DNA of 64,000 nt, taken from positions 310,001 through 374,000 of the forward strand of contig NZ_JACAVQ010000001.1 in assembly GCF_015354615.1 (NCBI RefSeq), written 5' to 3'. The position numbers and the translations under genes are program-made. Of the stretch, positions 57,908 through 64,000 are shown one piece after another. The DNA comes from Aliidiomarina indica (GTDB lineage: Bacteria > Pseudomonadota > Gammaproteobacteria > Enterobacterales > Alteromonadaceae). The notes below the pieces were generated by a model that searched no databases, was not told the DNA's origin, and was given only the letters and a program-made list of their open reading frames with translations. Each line of letters opens with the position of its first letter. Within the stretch, counting starts at the first letter, position 1.

Positions 57908-58450
57908 ATTAAAGGCGGAAAAAAAGGCCAAAAGGTCGACAAAACACGTATAAATGACAATATCACCGCGCAAGAAATTCGCTTGATTGACGCAGAAGGC
58001 GAACAACGGGGTGTTGTTACTTTAAATGAAGCTCTAGACGTTGCTGCAGAAGCTGGGCTGGATCTGGTAGAGATCAGTCCGAATGCTGAGCCGCCTGTGT
58101 GTCGTGTAATGGACTATGGAAAGTTCCTTTACGAGAAAAGTAAGCAACAGAAAGAGCAGAAAAAGAAACAAAAACAGATTCAGGTTAAGGAAGTTAAATT
58201 CCGACCTGGAACAGATGAAGGCGATTACCAGGTAAAACTGCGCAACCTGCGTCGCTTTCTTGAGGGTGGTGACAAAGCAAAAGTTACCATTCGTTTCCGT
58301 GGCCGGGAAATGGCGCATCAGGAGATTGGAATTGACTTGTTGGAGCGGATAAAAACCGACCTCGAGGAAGTTTCAACCTGCGAATCGTTCCCTCGACGGG
58401 CCGAAGGTCGTCAGATGATTATGGTTCTGGCACCAGAAAGTAAGAAGTAA
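57908..58450 (+). CDS. infC: Translation initiation factor IF-3
   Basis: A 180-residue protein, same as E. coli length. The start is ATT at 57908: it follows GGAGG by 8 bases and begins the family's IKGGKK N-terminus; the nearest upstream TTG would extend into the ribosome-binding site. E. coli infC also uses AUU, which IF-3 itself discriminates against to autoregulate. Conserved regions [58 protein letters not shown] and [13 protein letters not shown] are intact. It lies 20 bases after thrS in the classic thrS-infC-rpmI-rplT operon. Confidence 0.97.
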   Translation: MKGGKKGQKVDKTRINDNITAQEIRLIDAEGEQRGVVTLNEALDVAAEAGLDLVEISPNAEPPVCRVMDYGKFLYEKSKQQKEQKKKQKQIQVKEVKFRPGTDEGDYQVKLRNLRRFLEGGDKAKVTIRFRGREMAHQEIGIDLLERIKTDLEEVSTCESFPRRAEGRQMIMVLAPESKK

Positions 58451-58527
58451 TTTAGGTTTACAAGTAACGTTTATTCCGAACGTTCACCTGGTTATTTCAA
58501 TTGGCTATCCAATGCGGAGTACGACAA

Positions 58528-58725
58528 ATGCCAAAAATGAAAAGTGTTAAAAGTGCTACTAAGCGCTTTAAGAAAACCGCTTCAGGCGGATACAAGTGCA
58601 AGCAGTCTCACTTGCGTCACATTCTGACCAAGAAGAGCTCTAAGCGTAAACGTCACTTGCGGGCTAAGAGCATGGTTCATAAGAGCGATGTTGCATTAGT
58701 TGATCGCATGTTACCGTACGCATAA
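58528..58725 (+). CDS. rpmI: Ribosomal protein bL35
   Basis: A 65-residue basic protein, [20 protein letters not shown], then [20 protein letters not shown], standard bL35. ATG 58528 is chosen for the normal N-terminus. The 77-base gap after infC may hold the L20 translational operator known from E. coli, but no structure is claimed. It is followed 16 bases later by rplT. Confidence 0.98.
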   Translation: MPKMKSVKSATKRFKKTASGGYKCKQSHLRHILTKKSSKRKRHLRAKSMVHKSDVALVDRMLPYA

Positions 58726-58741
58726 GAGAGGAGATTGATCC

Positions 58742-59101
58742 ATGGCACGAGTAAAACGTGGTGTGATGGCGCGTGCGCGTCACAAGAAAATCCTGAAGCA
58801 AGCAAAAGGTTACTATGGTGCTCGCTCTCGCGTATTCCGCGTAGCGAAACAAGCAGTAATCAAGGCCGGTCAATATGCATACCGTGACCGTCGTGCGAAA
58901 AAGCGTCAGTTCCGTCAATTATGGATTGTTCGGATTAACGCTGCGGCGCGTCAAGGTGGTTTATCTTACAGCCGTTTTATCAACGGTCTTAAGAAAGCAT
59001 CTGTTGAAATCGACCGTAAGATCCTGGCGGATATCGCTGTTCACGACCAAGCAGGTTTCTCTGCGTTGGTAGCGAAAGCTAAAGAAGGTCTGGGCGCGTA
59101 A
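58742..59101 (+). CDS. rplT: Ribosomal protein bL20
   Basis: A 119-residue protein of usual length, [20 protein letters not shown], then [20 protein letters not shown], with the RNA-binding N-terminal tail and C-terminal globular domain. bL20 binds 23S rRNA early in assembly and autoregulates the operon. AGAGGAG precedes the ATG. It is last in the operon, with a terminator 30 bases downstream. Confidence 0.98.
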   Translation: MARVKRGVMARARHKKILKQAKGYYGARSRVFRVAKQAVIKAGQYAYRDRRAKKRQFRQLWIVRINAAARQGGLSYSRFINGLKKASVEIDRKILADIAVHDQAGFSALVAKAKEGLGA

Positions 59102-59126
59102 GCAGCCGCTTCAGTTTGTCAGAAAG

Positions 59127-59155
59127 AGGGGAGCCGCGAGGCTCCCTTTTTGTTT
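59127..59155 (+). terminator. Terminator of the thrS-infC-rpmI-rplT operon
   Basis: GGGAGCC-GCGA-GGCTCCC then TTTTTGTTT, just beyond rplT. Confidence 0.92.
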
Positions 59156-59246
59156 GCCGCGCTTACAGTTAATCTCGGGGATCTCCCCTATACCTGCCTT
59201 CACTGGATAGTGTCAGTCTTAGCTCCGTAACATTTCAATAACATGT

Positions 59247-59262
59247 GATCGTGATAACGATC
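59247..59262. promoter_or_regulatory. Perfect inverted repeat before the subtilase ribosome-binding site
   Basis: GATCGT-GATA-ACGATC, ending 4 bases before the GGAGG of the subtilase gene. It could be an operator or a leader hairpin affecting ribosome access. No regulator is known. Confidence 0.45.
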
Positions 59263-59277
59263 CGCGGAGGAACCGAC

Positions 59278-61749
59278 ATGAAGAAATCCAACGTTTCACT
59301 CGCCATTGGCGCATCCCTTGCGTTAACGATGGCCTATAGCAGCCAAGCCAGTGTGCTCGGCGAGATGCTTACAACCACCATAGACACGCTGGATCCGAGC
59401 GATAAAGTGATGGTTGTTGTGACCTATGATCAGTTAGAGCCTGTATCTGAAAGCCAACTCGGGCGTTTACTGGATCTTGGCATTACCGATGGCGTGCAAT
59501 TTCAATCGCTACCGGTTATTGGGGTTTTAGCCAATCCAGCTCAGATTGAAGCCATCAGCTTAAAGCCTGAAGTGCGTTCTGTATGGCTGAATCGCCCGTT
59601 AGAATACTTTAATGCAGGTTCGCGCCAAATTACTGGCGTCGATCAAGTGCAGGGTCAAGATTTTATTGACCGTAATGGCCTCGAATTTACCGGTAAGGGC
59701 GTTACAGTTGTAGTGCATGACAGCGGTATTGATGCGGGCCACCAAGACCACTTTTTCGGTGAGACTGTGGTAGAAAACGTGCAAGGTCTTACCCATGCCC
59801 AAGCATTGCGTTTGCTAGGCACTAATGGTTTTTGGCTAGAAGGGCAAGTTAATACAGATACCAATTCCGGTCACGGTACGCACGTTGCAGGTACAATTGC
59901 CGGTAATGGTGTGATGTCTAATGGTAAGTACGCTGGTGTGGCACCGGATGCAGAACTTGTCGGTTATGGTTCGGGTGGCGGTATTGCTATTCTTGATGCC
60001 CTCGGTGGCTTTGATTACGCCATTAGCAATGTGTATTCCTTTAATAGCCCCATCCGCATTATTAGTAACTCTTGGGGAAGTTCAGGGAAGTTCGATCCGA
60101 ATGGACCTATCACTATTGCAACTTATAAAGCCTATCAGTTAGGTATTTTATCGGTGTTTGCTGCGGGGAACTCTGGACCTGGTGAAGATACGCACAATCC
60201 TTACGCGCAAATTCCATGGGGTGTCTCTGTCGGTGCAGGTACGAAAGATGGCGATTTAGCAAGCTTCTCATCACGTGGTTTAGCTGGCGAGAGCGGTAGT
60301 TTTACCATGCCAGATGGTTCTGAGTGGACCTATAGCAACGACGTCACTATTGTTGCACCAGGCGTTGATGTGATTTCTACACGTGCGGCCACTAACCTAA
60401 GCGCGAATGGCGGTGCCAACGATATCGGCGTTATCGAAGAAGAATACTTGCCTTTCTATACCATGATTTCCGGTACCTCCATGGCTACTCCTCACGTTTC
60501 TGGGGTATTGGCGTTAATGATGGAAGCGAATCCACGCTTGCAGCCTCTCGACTATGTGGAATTGCTGAAGCAAACGGCGACCAATATGCCTGGACGGGAA
60601 ACTTGGGAAGTAGGTGCAGGTTATATTAACGCGCGCGCTGCGCTGTCGGCAGTGTTCGGTGAGAACTTAGACTATAGCCAGAATGTAAACAGCATGCGTG
60701 ACTTTAACGCCAATGCGCTAACGTCCATTAGTGATCGCGTGGAAAACTTTGAAGTTCTATACAGCCCAGTCGGTACGCCAGATACTTATACCTTTGATGT
60801 GGATGATTCGACCGCGTGGGTGAAGGCAAGCGCTGATTCACTGGCCAATACAGTGAAGCTTATGCTCGTTGCGCCAGATGGTACTGAGTACTCTGGCAAC
60901 TTGACGCTTCCAGCGCTAGAAACCGCTATGCGCGTGTCTGCACCTGGGCAAGCGGGTACTTGGACAATTTATGCCTATGGCTTAACCTCACTTTCTGGGG
61001 TAGAGGCAGATCCGCTCGGTTTAACCAATGGGCCGGGTGTACCAGAACTCATCTCAGGGCATATCGAGTTTGTTGAATCAGCCGGTTATGAGGGTGTTGA
61101 TGATATCGAAGGTCACCCTTTGCAGGGTGCTATTGAATATGCAGTTAGTCGGCGTTTGGTGGATGGATTAAATAATGGTCGTTTCCGTCCTGATGCGAAC
61201 TTGCAACGCCAACAATTAGCCGAGTACCTAGTGATGGGGTCGGCAGTACGTCAGTATCGTGATTTACTGAATGAACCTAAACCAACTGTAGGCCAGCTTC
61301 CCCGTGGTAAAGAAAGCTTTGCCTTGGCAGCGAGTCAAACGGGTGGTGCGTTACGCGATACCGATTACTCGCAACAATCAGTGATGCGCATCGTGAACGG
61401 TCAATTTGCACCCCGTGATGCAGTAACTAAATTGGATTTAGCCTACAGTTTTGTCCAATCTCTTGGTTTACAGGCGGCGGCTGAAGCATTTGATCCAGAC
61501 CAGCCTATTACGGTGACGTACCAAGGTGAAACCATCGCGATTAGTGACCAAGATGCGATTCCTCGCGAGTTGCGCGGGCATGTGCAAATGGCGTTGAATT
61601 TGTCACTGGCCAATGTTCGTTTTGATATAAAACAAGGCTTATTGGATTTACAACCGACCATTACAGCCACCTTTGATCCAGAAAAAACGATCACGCGCGC
61701 GGAATATTCCGTGTGGGCGAGCCGTCTATTTGATGGATACTTTCAGTAA
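59278..61749 (+). CDS. S8 family serine peptidase with three C-terminal SLH-like motifs
   Basis: An 823-residue exported subtilase; ATG 59278 has GGAGG 8 bases upstream. Signal peptide ends near SSQASVLG. The subtilase domain has Asp in VVVHDSGIDAG (about 147), His in GHGTHVAGTIAG (about 198) and Ser in SGTSMATPHVSG (about 400), then a beta-rich domain (residues about 470-610). The last 200 residues contain three SLH-type motifs: NGRFRPDANLQRQQLAEYLV, NGQFAPRDAVTKLDLAYSFV and TFDPEKTITRAEYSVWASRL. SLH modules normally tether proteins to cell-wall polymers, an unusual addition in a gammaproteobacterium. It may stay cell-surface-bound (inference). Confidence 0.92.
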   Translation: MKKSNVSLAIGASLALTMAYSSQASVLGEMLTTTIDTLDPSDKVMVVVTYDQLEPVSESQLGRLLDLGITDGVQFQSLPVIGVLANPAQIEAISLKPEVRSVWLNRPLEYFNAGSRQITGVDQVQGQDFIDRNGLEFTGKGVTVVVHDSGIDAGHQDHFFGETVVENVQGLTHAQALRLLGTNGFWLEGQVNTDTNSGHGTHVAGTIAGNGVMSNGKYAGVAPDAELVGYGSGGGIAILDALGGFDYAISNVYSFNSPIRIISNSWGSSGKFDPNGPITIATYKAYQLGILSVFAAGNSGPGEDTHNPYAQIPWGVSVGAGTKDGDLASFSSRGLAGESGSFTMPDGSEWTYSNDVTIVAPGVDVISTRAATNLSANGGANDIGVIEEEYLPFYTMISGTSMATPHVSGVLALMMEANPRLQPLDYVELLKQTATNMPGRETWEVGAGYINARAALSAVFGENLDYSQNVNSMRDFNANALTSISDRVENFEVLYSPVGTPDTYTFDVDDSTAWVKASADSLANTVKLMLVAPDGTEYSGNLTLPALETAMRVSAPGQAGTWTIYAYGLTSLSGVEADPLGLTNGPGVPELISGHIEFVESAGYEGVDDIEGHPLQGAIEYAVSRRLVDGLNNGRFRPDANLQRQQLAEYLVMGSAVRQYRDLLNEPKPTVGQLPRGKESFALAASQTGGALRDTDYSQQSVMRIVNGQFAPRDAVTKLDLAYSFVQSLGLQAAAEAFDPDQPITVTYQGETIAISDQDAIPRELRGHVQMALNLSLANVRFDIKQGLLDLQPTITATFDPEKTITRAEYSVWASRLFDGYFQ

Positions 61750-61769
61750 AACTTAACTGAGAACAAGGG

Positions 61770-61797
61770 AATCGGGTCAACAGGACGTGACCCGATT
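61770..61797 (+). terminator. Weak terminator-like hairpin after the subtilase gene
   Basis: AATCGGGTCA, eight-base loop, TGACCCGATT; a 10-bp perfect stem but followed by GATTATATC rather than a U-run. Confidence 0.5.
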
Positions 61798-61868
61798 GAT
61801 TATATCTATAACAAGCGTTACAGTTGTGTCACTGAGTTTGTAACAAATTGTTTCACATGAGGAGCAAG

Positions 61869-62738
61869 ATGATGATTGTCTCAGCCAATCGTACGATGCC
61901 CAAAAAATCACGATCGTTGCACCTATTCGGTGCGTTGATTTTTTGTGTAGCCGCTTTAATGTTTAGCGCACCATCACAATCTGCAACACAAGTGGATGTG
62001 ACTTATACCAATGATGGATTTACCGCCCAGGTGCAGTTAACCAGCCTAATCGAGCTTGAAGTTGCTGTTCGTTTTGAGGATGCAATCGGGGTATCGGCGG
62101 AAAATTTCGATTTGAATTTCCAACTGGTGTCGCCATTAAATACGGGTGTTGTGAATCGGTTACCTGGAACTCTGGTGACGCTGCCTACCGATTTTCCAGT
62201 ACTTATTTCAATACAGCCGAAGACAGACCGTGGCTTTAGCTTTGCTGGCGTTGCTGAAATTGAAGTGTACACCAAGAATCTTCACTATGTTCCCGGTTCG
62301 CCACTACGCTTATTCCACAGTTCAAATGGTGAGCAGTTTAAAGATATTACAGTCACTACAGGGGCGGGCAGTTATCGGGCGCGCGGTAACATGGGCACCT
62401 TTTCTGACTTCTTGATTGTTGCAGATTTGCGTTCACCAACCGCTGTTATTTCTCAGAAAGTGAGTACGTTGGCAGATTACCTGCAAGCGCAGTCAACCAC
62501 GATTGATTCACCCACATACAATTTACTTGCTGCCGCCATGTCGACCCTTCAGTCGCAAGTGAGCAACGGTAATTACGCCGGTGCCCAAAGTACGGTCAAT
62601 AGCTTTATATCCATTCTAGAAACCGCCGATGGTGCCGCCATGCCTTCGATTTGGCGTTCATCGCGCGATCTAGAAAATGTGTCTGGTACATTACTGGCAC
62701 AAGCGCGATCCCTGCGCTACAGCTTGCGTATTCTTTAA
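61869..62738 (+). CDS. Exported protein of unknown function, helical C-terminal domain (FIMAH-like)
   Basis: A 289-residue protein; ATG 61869 has GAGGAG just upstream. A signal peptide (SAPSQSATQ) follows a basic n-region. The first 170 residues are beta-rich (VDVTYTNDGFTAQVQLTSLI, VAEIEVYTKNLHYV), resembling a carbohydrate- or surface-binding fold. The C-terminal part (IDSPTYNLLAAAMSTLQSQV, GNYAGAQSTVNSFISILE) has the alternating helix pattern of FIMAH-type domains; that is resemblance only. The gene sits between the SLH-subtilase and the FHA-GAF gene on the same strand. Confidence 0.7.
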   Translation: MMIVSANRTMPKKSRSLHLFGALIFCVAALMFSAPSQSATQVDVTYTNDGFTAQVQLTSLIELEVAVRFEDAIGVSAENFDLNFQLVSPLNTGVVNRLPGTLVTLPTDFPVLISIQPKTDRGFSFAGVAEIEVYTKNLHYVPGSPLRLFHSSNGEQFKDITVTTGAGSYRARGNMGTFSDFLIVADLRSPTAVISQKVSTLADYLQAQSTTIDSPTYNLLAAAMSTLQSQVSNGNYAGAQSTVNSFISILETADGAAMPSIWRSSRDLENVSGTLLAQARSLRYSLRIL

Positions 62739-62752
62739 CCGAGGTCTTTCAA

Positions 62753-63592
62753 ATGCCGCTGCGTTTACACATGAACCTTACCGACCAACCGAGTCAGGTT
62801 GCCCTTCTGCTAGAAGGGCGGCCTTATGTCGTAGGACGGGGCTCAGCGGCAGATATTCGGTTAAACCACCCCGCGGTATCGCGAATTCACGCAAAGTTTC
62901 ACTACCGCGAAGGTGCTTGGCAAGTTCAGGATTTAAATAGCAGCAGTGGTTGTTATGTTAATCAAAAACGCGTAGCGCAATGGCACCTCAACACAGAACC
63001 CATGATCTTCCGTATGGGGCAGGTAAACTGTGTGGCAGAGTGGGTGCCTTATCGCGATGCGGTGATGAGCGAAAGCCACGCGAGCTGGCAATTAAAGCAG
63101 GTGCAGAACAGCACACCTGAATTAATGCAGCCCATGGATTTGGAAACCTTTGCTAATTTTGCGACCGAAATATTACAAAACTTATTTCCTCGAGAGCGTG
63201 CCGCACTCCTAATACTTAATGAGCAAGGTGAGCTCACTCAAGCCTGTGGGAACCCAGACTGGGTAAATAGCCATGATTTTGCTGGTAGCCGTACGGCCAT
63301 TTCCCGAGCGGTGCAAACGCAGCAGCCGGTGGCTCTAGCCAACATTCAAGACGATAGCGTTCTTAGCGCTGCTGATAGCGTCGTGCAGCAAGGGATCAAT
63401 TCCTTAATTTGTGTACCTGTCACCTTTAATCGGCACATTTATGCAGTGTTATATGCCGATAGCACCGAAGTATCCCGTCCATTCACAGAAATAGACCTTC
63501 GCGTGATCACCTCCTATGCGCGCCAGTTGGGTATCGTTTTTGGATTACGCGAGATTGATCAAGAACTTGCTAATTCGTCGTTACCGCTATAG
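62753..63592 (+). CDS. FHA-domain protein with GAF domain
   Basis: A 279-residue cytoplasmic signalling protein; ATG 62753 has GAGGT at suitable distance. The N-terminal FHA domain keeps the phosphothreonine-binding residues: Gly28-Arg29 in YVVGRGSAADI, Ser43 and His46 in AVSRIHAKF, and Asn in LNSSSGCYVN. A GAF-type domain follows (NFATEILQNLFPRERAALLI, SLICVPVTFNRHIYAVLYAD). It should bind a phosphothreonine partner, most plausibly made by the adjacent Ser/Thr kinase (inference). Confidence 0.9.
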   Translation: MPLRLHMNLTDQPSQVALLLEGRPYVVGRGSAADIRLNHPAVSRIHAKFHYREGAWQVQDLNSSSGCYVNQKRVAQWHLNTEPMIFRMGQVNCVAEWVPYRDAVMSESHASWQLKQVQNSTPELMQPMDLETFANFATEILQNLFPRERAALLILNEQGELTQACGNPDWVNSHDFAGSRTAISRAVQTQQPVALANIQDDSVLSAADSVVQQGINSLICVPVTFNRHIYAVLYADSTEVSRPFTEIDLRVITSYARQLGIVFGLREIDQELANSSLPL

Positions 63593-63691
63593 TGTAAAGA
63601 TTACATAGGAGGCTGTTTTCGGTTACCTATAAAACCCCCTCGATGTCCGTACAATGAGAATAATCCTTATGCATGAGAGGTAGGAGCTAAG

Positions 63692-64000
63692 GTGGATGTT
63701 TCGAACCCACAAGACGGGAATCAGGATGACGTTCGCACCACGGTAATTACCGACACAGGGATCACGGCGGGTACGCGCTTAGCGCAACGTTTTGTCATTG
63801 GGGAAGCACTCGGACAAGGCGGGCAAGCTCAGGTTTATCGAGCTCACGATGAGGTGACTGACAAAACAGTTGCTATCAAAGTATTAGCGCGCCGTTCTGA
63901 ACTGTCTGAAGCCGCAATACAACGATTGCGCGACGAACTTCTCGTTGCGCGTCAAATTTCTGATCCACACATCATTCGCGTTCATGAATTTTATCGTGAC
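63692..64000 (+). CDS. Serine/threonine protein kinase, N-terminal fragment (runs off the right edge)
   Basis: The open frame starts at GTG 63692, with AGGAG 5 bases upstream, and is still open at the right edge (103 codons seen). An acidic N-terminal tail is followed by the kinase glycine loop (LGQGGQAQVYRAHD, about residues 40-53) and the ATP-binding Lys63 in TVAIKVLARR, then the alphaC-like Glu region and HIIRVHEFY. This is a Hanks-type eukaryotic-like kinase; the catalytic loop is outside the window. It is 99 bases after the FHA-GAF gene on the same strand, making a likely kinase-reader pair. Confidence 0.88.
   Translation, partial: MDVSNPQDGNQDDVRTTVITDTGITAGTRLAQRFVIGEALGQGGQAQVYRAHDEVTDKTVAIKVLARRSELSEAAIQRLRDELLVARQISDPHIIRVHEFYRD

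Overview
The window is chromosomal DNA from a gammaproteobacterium. The family mix (monomeric NADP isocitrate dehydrogenase, YebG with a LexA-type box, PfkB, SelO, DUF3080, DUF3010, the PA2779/PA2778 pair, thrS-infC-rpmI-rplT with an ATT start for infC) suggests a marine Alteromonadales-type organism, possibly Idiomarinaceae. That placement is inference; no rRNA or tRNA gene was found. Both edges cut a gene: the 3' end of an EAL-domain gene on the left and the 5' end of a serine/threonine kinase gene on the right.

Region by region: 1-3.5 kb holds an EAL fragment, a zinc-free MDR oxidoreductase, an RDD membrane protein, a membrane-anchored lipoprotein and SOS-type yebG. 3.6-4.5 kb holds two palindromic repeats and a small regulator/membrane-protein operon with two matching operators over its promoter. 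4.5-6.9 kb is a four-lipoprotein operon (CsgG-like, PEGA-like, DUF4810, GNA1162/DUF799). 7-12.3 kb has a MAPEG protein and an iron-regulated-looking TonB receptor divergent from katG, with tandem Fur-like boxes between them. 12.4-23.4 kb carries acyl-CoA synthetase, the PA2779/PA2778 pair, a phosphodiesterase-like lipoprotein, an MscS-family channel, DUF3010 and an acyl-CoA dehydrogenase. 23.4-26.9 kb is a complete MlaE/MlaF/MlaD/PqiC-like lipid transport operon. 27-30.7 kb has pfkB, an S9 peptidase and a cold-shock gene with a long leader.

30.79-31.62 kb is the most unusual DNA: five nearly identical 174-bp tandem units, each with several hairpins, separated by a 17-bp palindrome whose core also occurs singly at about 3.6 kb and 28.05 kb. 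31.7-45.6 kb contains an orphan membrane-anchored protein, icd, an RND efflux pair, a diguanylate cyclase, selO, an orphan periplasmic-binding lipoprotein and an M20 amidohydrolase. 45.6-51.6 kb has a YgjP-like metallopeptidase and then an envelope cluster: an Ala-rich exported protein with a strict four-residue Val/Ile period, a beta-barrel, a subtilase, an ECF sigma factor with its anti-sigma factor, and a lipoprotein. 51.7-59.1 kb is housekeeping (lipid kinase, DUF3080, riboflavin synthase, CPXCG protein, EamA transporter, thrS-infC-rpmI-rplT). 59.2-64 kb is a second envelope/signalling group: a subtilase with three SLH-like motifs, an exported protein, an FHA-GAF protein and a Ser/Thr kinase.

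No CRISPR array, insertion sequence, prophage or restriction system was seen. The best candidates for undescribed biology are the hairpin-repeat family and the two subtilase-centred envelope clusters.
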